Positions 54,538 to 64,000 of a DNA stretch of 64,000 nucleotides are shown here, one piece after another. Source of the DNA: Diaporthe sp. PMI_573 (taxonomy: Eukaryota > Ascomycota > Sordariomycetes > Diaporthales > Diaporthaceae); the NCBI GenBank assembly GCA_021399435.1, contig JAJTUP010000005.1:744001-808000 (forward strand), read 5' to 3'. Positions within the stretch are counted from its first letter, which is position 1, and every line of letters starts with the position of its first letter. A model generated the notes under the pieces. That model searched no databases and was not told where the DNA came from. It saw nothing but the letters and a program-made list of their open reading frames with translations. A program made the position numbers and the translations under genes.

Positions 54538-56710
54538 CTACAACCTCAACTTCTTTTCCGTCAGAGCGCGTCCCGAATTAATATCGCTCCAACGGTCCTT
54601 TCTCCCAGGCGCGTCAGATCTGCTGCTGGTTGCGGGCGGACAACCCAGGGGCACATCTTCCACCGGGGCCTCGAGGATGCCGAACCCGGCACCGTTTCCG
54701 CGGCTGGGGTCGAATGCACCGGCGTAGTCTCCTGGGCGAGCTGCTCTCCTCCACGGCTGCTCGTTCGGGAAGTCTTCTTTCTGTGACAGCGTGAGCGAGG
54801 ACCTCACCGGCGGGCTGCCGTAAAAGGAGAGGGAGTATGCCGACGGCCTCTTAACACTGTGAGGTTTCGGAGCGGGAGTCGATGGACCGTCCAGATTGAC
54901 ATCTTCGAACCCGTCCTCTCTGTTCTGCTGCCCGCCCGTCTGTTTCCCCTTCTCCCCTGCAGACCTCAAGCCCCCTCCGGGCTTCAAGTCACCTTGCAGA
55001 GTCTTCCATCTCTCCCCAACTGTCCTGCCCTCCTCACCATCATGGAAGACAAATGCCATGCCTCCCAGAATGGACAACACCACTAACACCGTGAGGAAGT
55101 AAGCGCCGGCCCCATCCGCCTTTGATATCGGCCTTATCAATTCGAGCGTGGAGAGGGCGTTAATCTGCCCAGCACCAGGCTGTCCTCCACCCGGGTTCCC
55201 AGGGCTCGTCCCACCTGTCGAGTTTGTCACAGGTGCATCCATCTTCTGGATCATCGTCCCGAGGACAACCTCCATCGCGGCCATCTGCTGTCCCACGCCC
55301 GTGGTCCCGTCCCACTCCCCGCTGTTGTTGGCCCACATGAGCCCGCACATTCGGCCGTTACCTCCGCCCGTACACTGGGCGGCGGCAGCCGCAGCTGATG
55401 CCTCTAGCAACGGTTTGATAGTACCGTACGTCCACGGGGCCCACTTGGTCGTTGCAGCCATCCAACGAGCCAGGTATGCCTTGAAGCTCTGCTCGTCGTC
55501 GTCACATAGTTGGACGCCCTCGCAGGCAACCTCAGTCATGATATCGTAGTCTTGGCCCGTGAAGAAGACCTTCAGTCCAGTTACCAGGCCGTTGACCCTC
55601 GAACGCCAGATTGTCTCCGCTACCGGGTCTGTGTCCGCTGAATAGTTGTACATGGCCGCGGCGCCGTGCAGGAACGCTCCCGCGTTGTATGTCCACTGGT
55701 ACGGTACGACATTGGTACAGTTGGCCTCAACCGATGCGCCGTCGTAGATGTAGTACGAGTCATCGTGCAGGAACTTGACATCAACCATCCAGTCCCAGAT
55801 GCGATTCGCCCACATCGCGTAGGTGTGATTACCCGTGTACAGGGCTAAGCGGCTTGCCATGTTGAAGAAGCAGGCCTGAGAAATGCTGTTCTTGTACAGA
55901 TAGCCGTTGTTCCACATGAAGATCTGCCACCGCAGCCCACCGCCACACTGGGCAGTGTTCCACCGTGCGGCCTGGGAGTTGAACACATTCTGTGCCAGGG
56001 CCAGCCACTGGGGACTGGAGGCGGGCGGGTTGGGGAAGTTGTATTCGGCAGCAGAGAGAACAGCCATGCCCCAGAATCCCTAACCGCATGGTATTAGGCA
56101 TCATGCCAAAGAGGCTTTTGGGGACCCTGAATGAGGCTCTTACTTGATCATCGTTCCCCTCAGTCATCGTCTGATTCGGCGGCATGTAGTCATCGTCGGG
56201 ACCAACCTGGAAGAGCACGCCCTGCTGGGTGATTTGGTTCCACCTGGTGTCGCCGGTGTAATACCAATAGTCAACGAGTGCCCCCATGAGAGCTCCGCCC
56301 TCCCACCCTGTGTGCAAACCTGTCAGCCGTCAAACCACATTGCTGGGTGATTCTTGTACCACAGGCTCACAGTAGTACGGTTTTGGAAGGAGGCCAGGAG
56401 TTTGCCCCGGCTCATTGCCCTGGTAGAAGGACATCATATCCTCGGCCATGTCGGATGCAACGGACTTGATCGATGCTGTTCGGTACCAAATAAGCCGTGG
56501 TCAAGATAATGAGAATTGTAGACAAAAGCATGGCTCACCTTGGGATTTCAGATCCAGATTATAGCCTTCGGCTGGCCGCAGAGCCATCAGTAAGGGCGTC
56601 ATGGAGAAGGGGCTCCGTAGTGGTCTTCCATGATCGCCAATTTGAAATATGAGTGGGATAACAATGAGAAAAAACAAGACTCTAATAAGGTCTGCTATAA
56701 TCTCATACAT
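54538..56710 (-). CDS. GH76 cell-wall mannosidase (Dcw1/Dfg5 type) with C-terminal membrane anchor
   Basis: Model complement(join(54538..56079, 56144..56307, 56371..56475, 56539..56710)), 660 residues. All three introns have GT..AG ends and phases fit: DLKSQ-A-SIKS, KPYYW-W-EGGA, GNDDQ|GFWGM. Dcw1/Dfg5 proteins act outside the plasma membrane, cutting GPI-anchor glycans and attaching cell-wall proteins to the wall. Seen: an N-terminal hydrophobic anchor/signal (about residues 8-25); GH76 core with [22 protein letters not shown]; the catalytic Asp pair in GNDDQ (about 145-146); GGGLRWQIF; and AGAFLHGAA. After the domain come a Gly/Pro linker, a membrane helix at about 472-492 ([18 protein letters not shown]) and a ~165-residue hydrophilic tail. 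Yeast members end in a GPI signal; this one carries a transmembrane anchor and cytosolic tail. The start is the ATG at 56710; 36 bp more are open but begin with TTG. Confidence 0.88.
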
Positions 56711-57459
56711 TTCAGAAAGCGAGCAAAGTAAACAATGGTCTTCCAAGTTTGCCTAGAAGCGAAAGGCCAAGGTCGGGGCGAGACAAGCAGAAATCAAAAC
56801 CCAAAATGAGGAAGCCAAGGACTTCATCCGTGAATGAGAAGCAAGATCAATTCGCAGGGCTCGGTACGGTGAGAGCCAAGGCACGATCAGCCAAAGAGCA
56901 AAATTTAGCCAGACAGCAAGGACAGAGCAACGAGTTGGACAAGAAACGGAGCCAAAACACCAAACCTGTGATCGTGATGCAGAGGTGGACGAAGTTGACA
57001 TCAATGTGGAAGGTCCTTCGTCGGGGCAGTACCGGCACTGGGGAATGAAACTACCTTCATACTGTACCCTCTCGAGGAACTTTGATGCATTATTTGGGAC
57101 GCCCTTGCTTGGCTTGACTTTCTCGGTTGTCGATGTGGAAGGAGCAAAGAGAAGGCAGCGTCGAACCTCAGCGTGTATCTCAGCACAGAGACATCATATT
57201 CAACTTAGACTATGCCCTTTACACAAGGTTGACGCTGGAATATTGGACTTGGAACGCTGAAATGTAATCATTTGAATGAGGATGTGTGAAATGAAACCCG
57301 AAATCCGCATTCCATTATTGTTCCAAGAAATACCCAGGACTCCTCGACCTGTTCTCGATAATCCGACCAGATGCAGCTGCGCTAGATGTCCACGAAAGTA
57401 ATTAATACCTCACTACCTAGGTACCTACGGTCCCTTATCTGTTTCCATCCCTCTTCTTA
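56711..57459. other. Intergenic: GH76 promoter
   Basis: AT-richer noncoding sequence between the GH76 start and the end of the broken DUF7908-like gene. Nothing specific is recognised. Confidence 0.5.
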
Positions 57460-58573
57460 TCACAGCCGGCGACTTAGCCCGGTCGGGGCAGTGGCGACAG
57501 TGAACTGGCCGATCGTCCAGTATTCCGTGGTGACCCTACAAACCTGACCTACCGGCGAACTTCCGGGGAAGTAGATACCCGGGAGTAGGATCAATGTCTC
57601 CCCGGCAGGGAGGAGTTCCCCACCGGTGTTGAGACCAGGACAGTCAGCCCCTATGGCGGGATCCATCTTTAGCTTCATCAAATAGAAGAGTAGAGGCCCC
57701 ATGCAGCAAAGTCAAGACAAGACGCCTGTACTTACCAAACAGCGGCGTCAATTGCTTAGGTATGCACCCAGCATGCTCACCGCCCTCACCCGTGGTGAAG
57801 AACAACTCGCTGGTATCACCGTCCACGCAGAAGCCAGCCCGGCCGCCAGCAAAGGACTCGTTGAGCCAGAGCAGCTCACCATCTACGATCTCCCAAGGCC
57901 TAGTGATAGACCCGACGACAGGGCCGACAGCCAGGCGCTGCGCCGAGTTCAGCCCGGGGCTCGTCGACACCTTCTGCCCCCGCTGGTGAGCTCGCCGTCG
58001 ACAAGTTCGAACTGCGTGGCCTGGGATCAGTCCGCCGGCTTCTCGACGCCGGCGTTCATGAGGAACTCACGACTGCTGCTGCTGCTGCTTCCCTGCCTGT
58101 GGGCTATTGGGGAGCCTGGAGCACCCGACTCGCCGGGTCCGCCTGCTGGGCCGATTTCGATGACGAAGACGTCGGGCGATGGGAGCGCGGATTCGCTGGG
58201 GTAGGTACTCCTGGATACTGAGGACGGAGGAGCCCAGGCTCCCGGTCGGGATGGGAGTCATTCTGCCACCGCCATCGGTGTTGGGCCCAATTTGGGAGCC
58301 GTCGGATTATCCGGTTGTTACTGTGAAGTATTGCGTGCTCCATGAGATGATCATCGTGCCTTCTATGCTCGCGCCTGCAGAATGTTCATCGCCACCCCCA
58401 GAAGTGGCAGACCAGCCGATAGGAGGCGATCCGGCTTGTGAGATGCCACCAGATTTTGTAGGAGCCGGGATCCACGCGGCCACTTGCTGGCTCAGGCTGG
58501 AGAAGAAGCCTTGGGCATCAGCACCGACCGTCGCCAGGACAGCAACAACCTTGGCTTGAGTCCAGACCACCAT
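57460..58573 (-). pseudogene. Broken gene for a secreted DUF7908-like protein
   Basis: On the minus strand, pieces of one protein occur in different frames. From ATG 58573: SLSQQVAAW and TMIISWSTQYFTVTT, then an in-frame TAA at 58309-58307. One frame over: SPDVFVIEIGPAG, then an in-frame TGA at 58029-58027 inside KPAD-x-SQATQFELVDGEL. Another frame change follows at a run of five G (57981-57977), then GQKVSTSPGLNSAQRLAVGPVVGSI (as QKVSTSPGL, AVGPVVGSITRPW), GRAGFCVDGDTSELFF and GCIP. An intron (GTAAGT, about 57728) leads to ADCPGLNTGG and a stop at 57460. The motifs fit a fungal secreted Ser/Thr-rich family with a FxIEI..QFxLxxGxL core (DUF7908; assigned from memory). Two stops and at least two frame changes argue for a pseudogene; one unnoticed intron could explain part of this, not all. 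Confidence 0.6.
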
Positions 58574-59268
58574 CGTGAACGAGGAACACGGGTATGTTCT
58601 CCTGCTTGGGATGGAGTCAAGGTCGGGCCAGAGGATGGGGGCGGAAGATTTGGCAGGACCTTCAACTGCTATAGCTGAGGTTATGGTTCGACTTGAACGT
58701 GGGGCGAAGGACTCGAGCAAGTGATAAAGCACGAGAAGGCAATGCCGAGGAGCGCGACGAAGGAGAGAGTGTGCGAGACGGGGGCCTCTCAAAATACCGT
58801 AGCTGGCGCAACGAGTGGCTTCGACCCGGGCAAATGAGCCTTAACCAAGCGCGTATGGGTTTAATCAACGCACACATGTTGCCGGGAGAGTCCATCGAGA
58901 CATGACTGACGGACCGGGGCGGAGATGAGGCAACACATTCCTCAACGCCGTCAGTGACGTGAGCAGAGAAGGCGAGTCCATGGCGAGCTTACGACAGCCA
59001 GTTCCGTGGGCACAGGAGATATACAAGGGGTTGGAATGCCCATGAGAATCGTTCACGTGCTGCTGTCTCTCTTGTCGTCGTTTGGGCTGAAGCATGGAGA
59101 CGGCTCCACCCCGCAACGAAGGACTGACGTTGGAATTCACGACCACTATTACATAAGGCATCACGTACAGTAAGTCACCCAACGCCCAAGCCATGGCGCA
59201 AAAACGTCTTCAAACGGCTGAGCCAAAGAATTAAGTACACGCTAGTTGGCCGGGGATCCTGCCGAGCG

Positions 59269-59300
<32 letters not shown>

Positions 59301-59591
59301 GCCATGGATGAGAACGAAAATGGGTAAACAGCAGACCGATGCTCTCTCTCGGCCTCGATCACAATTCCATCGATGATGTAGTAGTAGTCTATGCTCCCAC
59401 ATTTGAAACCCTGTAACCCCACACATGCCCTCTGAGGTGGAAAAAAGAGTAGGAATACAATGTGGCGGGCGAGGGAGAAGAGGAGGAATCAGCTCACCGC
59501 CGCTCACGCCATGACCATGAACCCAATCACACAACAAGCTAAATGCTTCTCCCATCTGGGAACCAGGACCCGTGACGAAACGATAACCTCA
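58574..59591. other. Intergenic between broken DUF7908-like gene and GYP2
   Basis: Contains the GYP2 3' flank with an (AC)n microsatellite at 59271-59299. No conserved frame is seen. Confidence 0.5.
59271..59299. repeat. (AC)14 microsatellite
   Basis: About fourteen AC dinucleotides, some 290 bp beyond the GYP2 stop codon. Confidence 0.95.
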
Positions 59592-62500
59592 TCAGCCCTC
59601 AAACTCGACCGTCCGGGTCGCATTAGCATCCTCAATAACGCTCTGCGGCCTCGCCTTCGGCCCCGACCCCGCCTCCTCGTCCTCCGCACGCGCCGCACCG
59701 CCCTTCCCGTTCCCGCCCCCGGCCTCGGCGTCCGCACCCTCGAGCAGCATGCGGTCCTCGGTCCTGACGCTCCTGATGCTCCTCCCCTCGGCGTCGCCGC
59801 GGCCCGTCGGCGTGCGGATCGTGTGCACGTCAATGTCCGCGTCGTCGTCCTCCTCCTCCTCCTCGTCCTGCGCGGCCCTGTGCTGGCCGGGGGTAGCGTT
59901 CTTCTCCAGCTCCTTCTGCGCCTCGTCCATCCTCCTCCTCACCTCGGCCGCGACGCGCATCCCGTCGGTGACTATGCCGTCCAGAACGCCCCGGAGCCCG
60001 CGGTTGCCGCCAGCCCCGGCACCCGGCGCGCCGCCCATGGCTGCTGCTGCCGCCCGCCCGGCCGACTGGCCCAGGCTGGAGAAGGTGGTGAGGTTGGAGG
60101 AGCTTGCTCCCGAGCTAGTTGGGAGGCCTTCGATGATGTGGAACGAGGATGGGAAGCTGGACTCGAAGAACTGCTCTAGGAGCTCGTCGGCGAGAATGAC
60201 CATTCTGAACGTGGGCAGGGTCATGTACAGGGGGTTGGAGGGATCGAGAGCGACGTTTGCCTTCTCAGACTGTGCCTTTGACACACGCCGGTGGTCGTCT
60301 TGGTCTGCTGAAGTAACGTTCTTGTTGCTGTCGATGATGTTGATTGCTGGGGGGATGTTTGATTTCTTGGGCATCTTCTTGCCCTCCTTTGGTGTGTCTT
60401 CTAGGTCTAGGAGATCTTCCTCCTCCTCTTCTTCATCGTCGTCTCCAATTGTGAATGCGCTAGGATCAACCATATTGTCCTCAGCTCCAGCGCTGCTTCT
60501 TCTGGCAGCCGGGGCTTGGTTATTGGGGTGGTCGGGATCTGCATACTCGAAGCAGCGTCGAATAAAGGCGCTAACACTTCCGAGAAATCTCTCATTGACA
60601 GTCGCTTCTGGCATCGAGTTATTGGGGCTGGTTGGATTCACACCAGAGTCCTGGGGCCCATTCAGTCCCACTTGTGAGGCCGAAGGGCTGAGGCTGCCCT
60701 CTAAGCCTCTGCGCGAAAGGAACAGCAATGATTCCGAGATGCGCAATATGCCCTCTCGGTCTACTCTGCCGTCGCCGTCATCGTCGTAAAGCTCAAAAAA
60801 GTACGTGATAGTACCCATGATGTCGGTCTTGCCCTTGATCCGAGCCATTCCAGAGACGACATCCTGCAAGGTGACCTGGCCTTTAGAGCCCTTGTCCCAC
60901 AGTCTGAACAGGCGTTGGAGAAACTCATGATCTGCCGGCTCGGGTCCCGTCCCCCAAGGCCCGGTGTAGATGTCTGCTTTCCGCATGCTGCTGAAGTAAG
61001 GGCTTTTGTTATTCTCCTGGAAGGTGTCTCGGCGAGGCGTTGTTGGCGAGTCCGAGATCGCCCACTTGCACATGGCTGCAAGGAACTCGCGGAAGGCGTC
61101 ATAATCCATCTCGGATGTGCTCGGAGCCCCCACGCCAACTCTCCCCTTTTCCACAGCCTCCTGGTGATGCACATCGCCCAGCTTGGGCCGGCCTGTCTTG
61201 GCTCTCCGCTGCTGCTCCTGCTGAAGAAGGTTGCTGCGCTGCTGTCGCTCGTATAGTATACCAAAGAACCTGTCATATAGCGCGCCCAACTCGTCTGTAC
61301 TCATGATCTTGGCATCTGGTCCTAGGTTCCTGATGGCTGTTCTCTTCGCGAAGTTCTCAATATTATTGAGAACAGCGTCTTTGTTCTTTAACCTCAAATC
61401 CGTAATGGTGCTGTGCGTGACCTGCGAGAATTCCTTGAATGCTACCACCATCAGCTCCTGGAACCGCGTCACAGCCCGCAGCTTAGGGTTCTCCGACTTG
61501 GGATGGGCCGACTCGTCCAACCGCGAAAAGTATGACTTCAGGACAGATATGAAAGCACCGTCATCTGTCGAGTCCAGGAGGTCCTCCCCGTTTATCCTCA
61601 AAATTGCCAGTCCAACCTGGAATAAAACTTTGGGCCCTTCGACGAAGAAGACGTCCAGAACCCTGAATGCGAAAACCAAGGGCATGGAATTTATGTAGAG
61701 TGACAAGAACCAAGGCAGGGACACGACGGACAGCTGTACGTCGCTTTTTACCAGGTGCTCCCAGAGCACTGGCATCGTCTTCTCGACCAAGCTCTCGAAC
61801 ACCTTCTGGTCGAGAAGGGTGCCGTACATAGTCGTGGAGTAGTAGCCGGGAACGAGACGATCGCACAGGGCTGACAACAAAAAGAAGGCTTGTGCCTCTG
61901 ACATGTAGATCAGCAGGGCAGCCACGACGATGTTCATGGCCTGACAATATCCAACATCAGCATTGACCCAACTGTATGCCGTAAGCACCCGGCGTAGCCG
62001 TCCAATGCCTTCCTCGCTCTGGAATCCGGGGTACTCGGGCAGACTGCGATTTAGATCCTTCTCGATTTCATCGATTGCAAGAGACTCCTGCCCTTCGAAT
62101 TTGTTTAGTGTATCGCTGTAAAGATTCGGGGTCTCGAGGCGCAAGTACAAGGAGCCGGATGTCAGCTCCCAGATCTCTCCTCTCAACCTATTTGGGAGGC
62201 CGACCCGGATGAGCTTGTGAAATGTGGGCTGTCGGATGAGATTGACGTTGCGGCCATTGTCACGCAGGTACTCTGCCCAAAGGCGCATCTTGGCTCGGTC
62301 TCGCAGCTTCTTGGCGTCGCCGGGATATCGAAATAGCATACCGAGGCCGGCATCTGGTGGGCTGGCAGCCTTCTTGTCTTCTGGGCGAAGCAGGTATTCT
62401 GAGTAACACTCGCCGACGACCTTCTTCAGCTTCCCAACGTTCCCGACGCCGGCACGCAGTCCCTTTTTCAGGCCGTCGCAGAACCTCTCGCATGCCGGCC

Positions 62501-63104
62501 TGCTACCGGCGAGTGTGATGGTTATCCGTTGCTCTCGCGCCGCCTCCTTGTCCTTGTTGGTCTCTTTGTCCTTGTCCTTGCCCGAGTTCTGTGCTAGGCC
62601 GTTCCAAGTGGTAATAGCCAGAGCAAACTACATTAAGCGTCAGTGATCATGCACCTCCTGCTGGGTCCACCGCGGGCTGCGCACCTGGAAGTTCTGGCTG
62701 TGTAGTCTCTCGACCCTCCGGATGGACGACAGGGGGAATGTGAAGCCATTGCCGCTTGGGCCACCGCCGTGGGTCTGACCGGTGAAGGCCAGGGAGGTGG
62801 AGGTTGTGGCCGAGGACAGGAAGCTGGAGGGGGTTGTCGAGAAGCACATGTAGGCCTCGGAGAGGTGTATCTTGCCGGCATAGTGGAAGCCGTTGTCGTT
62901 CTTGCCGCCCTGGGTGGCATTGGAGGGCGGGATGGTGAGCTCGGCATTGATCTCGTACAAGGGATGCTGGGTGGAGGGCAGTCGGAACTGGTTCTGGAAC
63001 AGGGTGGCCTTGGAGGGGTTCTTATCGGAGTCGGTGAGGTTCAGGCCCTGCATAGGATCGAGCAGCTGCTGGGCCTTGTGGACGAAGCTCGAGAGGTTGA
63101 ACAT
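59592..63104 (-). CDS. GYP2: GRAM-TBC-EF-hand Rab GTPase-activating protein (Gyp2/Mdr1 type)
   Basis: Model complement(join(59592..62627, 62685..63104)), 1151 residues; intron 62628-62684 (GTGCGC..GTAG), 57 nt, phase 0, join SQNFQ|FALAIT. It accelerates GTP hydrolysis on Rab proteins (Ypt6/Ypt31-type in yeast), acting in Golgi/endosome traffic. Seen: GRAM domain from about residue 45 into exon 2 (KIHLSEAYMCFST, FPLSSIRRVERLHSQNF); TBC domain at about 283-475 with GLPNRLRGEIW, the arginine finger in IEKDLNR (about 334) and glutamine finger in YCQAMN (about 369), both intact; an EF-hand DDDGDGRVDREG at about 757 with the expected Asp/Glu ligands; then an acidic run, and a Gly/Ala-rich, Arg/Glu-rich tail. 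This is the animal TBC1D8/9 layout. Start ATG 63104 (gaacATGGCT on + strand complement) opens directly on the conserved N-terminus. Confidence 0.92.
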
Positions 63105-64000
63105 GGCTACTTGCGAGGGCAGAGGGCGCCCTCGATGCCGTCGTCAGGGTCGGGAGCTCGCTCGCCAGGGGTTCCAGGCAGAAGAAGGGAGGGTCAGAGC
63201 ATGGCCTGGAGAGGCACGGCGGTGATGTGAGAGCTGGTCCAGTCCTCGGGCGAGGAGAGAGAGGCAAGGCTCGTGGGTCGCAAATGAAGGAGGTGTCGCG
63301 AAGGGTAGTCGCAATACAATACAGTACGTGGGCTTGATTATGCAGAGGGGAGACACGGACGCCGTACTGCTTCTCTGCTGAGACGGGACGGGACTCTGTT
63401 CGCCCAGGGGTCGCTGCGGTTCGGCCAGCCGGCTCAAGCTCTCCCCCTTCAGCCCCTCCACAAGCAAGCACACCAGCAGACCAGGGGCACCAGGGAAAGG
63501 CTGCGGCTAAGATCCGCTAAGCAACTGCCACAATCCCCACCAACAACCTAACACAAGCAAGGGACCCCACACCCATCTGTCCTCCACCATTCAACAGCCC
63601 CAGTCTGACACTTTGCCAGTCTGCCAGTCTGCCGCAGTGCCGTCTCCCAATGCAACCAAAATGCAAACCAAAACAAACCTGGGAGCAAGGGGGGGCCACT
63701 TTGTCTCGTGTGGATCCTCATGCGCAACGCAGCCCAAGCTCAGACTCACCCCTCATGCTCACATTGGCTGGTCATCAATCGAATCAGCCTTGACTTTGAC
63801 TGTTCAATTGAGAAAACGCATGTGCTCAGCAGCCTGGTTGATGGCCACCAGCCCAGCCCAGCCCGTCCTCTCGAGATTTCAACCGTGTTTGAACCTCTTG
63901 GCTCGACACCGATCCTGTCCTGGACGCCTGCATGCGCCCGCCTGCCCTTTCTGCCTGGCCACCCGCAGCTCGAGTCGTTTCAGCATCGCCTATCGCCGCC
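63105..64000. other. GYP2 upstream region to window end
   Basis: Promoter and leader of GYP2; G/A-rich on the + strand, that is CT-rich on the transcribed side, near 63100-63500. No further gene is recognised before the window ends. Confidence 0.5.

Noticed and set aside
59749..60789. 346-codon + frame over the end of GYP2
   Set aside because: Antisense of the GYP2 tail; Ser-rich because the sense strand is Glu/Asp/Ala-rich.

Overview
The window is from a filamentous ascomycete (Pezizomycotina, most likely a Sordariomycete). Genes lie on both strands. They carry short introns of about 50-160 nt with GT..AG ends and CTAAC/CTGAC-like branch sites. Upstream regions are pyrimidine-rich, and several families are fungus-specific (XlnR/XLR-1, Whi3, GH76 Dcw1/Dfg5, acuF-like zinc fingers, DUF7580, large membrane ankyrin proteins). 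I see no rRNA, tRNA, CRISPR or intact transposon. All gene models were built by eye from reading frames, splice signals and remembered family patterns; no search was run.

Left part, 1-28.3 kb, mostly core genes: the 3' end of the xylanase regulator xlnR/xlr-1 (+); EMC1, an ER membrane complex subunit (+); a disordered Gly-His-rich protein of unknown role (-); an 8-kb stretch without a supportable gene; a Whi3-type RNA-binding protein with a long CT-rich leader (+); a 4-kb gap; a leucine-carboxyl-methyltransferase-like SAM enzyme (-); and EFR3, the plasma-membrane scaffold of the PI4-kinase Stt4 (-).

Middle part, about 30-51.3 kb, looks accessory. A C2H2 zinc-finger/TPR protein (-) and a DUF7580 protein (+) are transcribed divergently from a 322-bp spacer, followed by a TPR gene relic with two in-frame TAA codons. 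Next come an intact-looking amidase (-), 3'-truncated remains of an AsaB/GA4-desaturase-like gene (-), the last ~100 codons of an FAD-linked oxidoreductase (+), a complete aldehyde dehydrogenase (+), an APH-type kinase-like gene with an unresolved start (+), a ~100-bp copy of the aldehyde dehydrogenase 3' end, and a 1550-residue polytopic membrane protein with ankyrin repeats (+). The mix of oxidoreductase, amidase and desaturase pieces suggests an eroded metabolic cluster beside NLR-like/immune-type families.

Right part, 51.9-64 kb, returns to conserved genes: a small single-pass membrane protein with a 47-nt last exon (-), a GH76 Dcw1/Dfg5-type cell-wall mannosidase with a C-terminal membrane anchor (-), a broken gene for a secreted DUF7908-like protein (-), and a Gyp2/Mdr1-type GRAM-TBC-EF-hand Rab GTPase-activating protein (-). 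The main themes are cell-wall and plasma-membrane upkeep (EFR3, GH76, Whi3, TBC) flanking a rearranged accessory segment.
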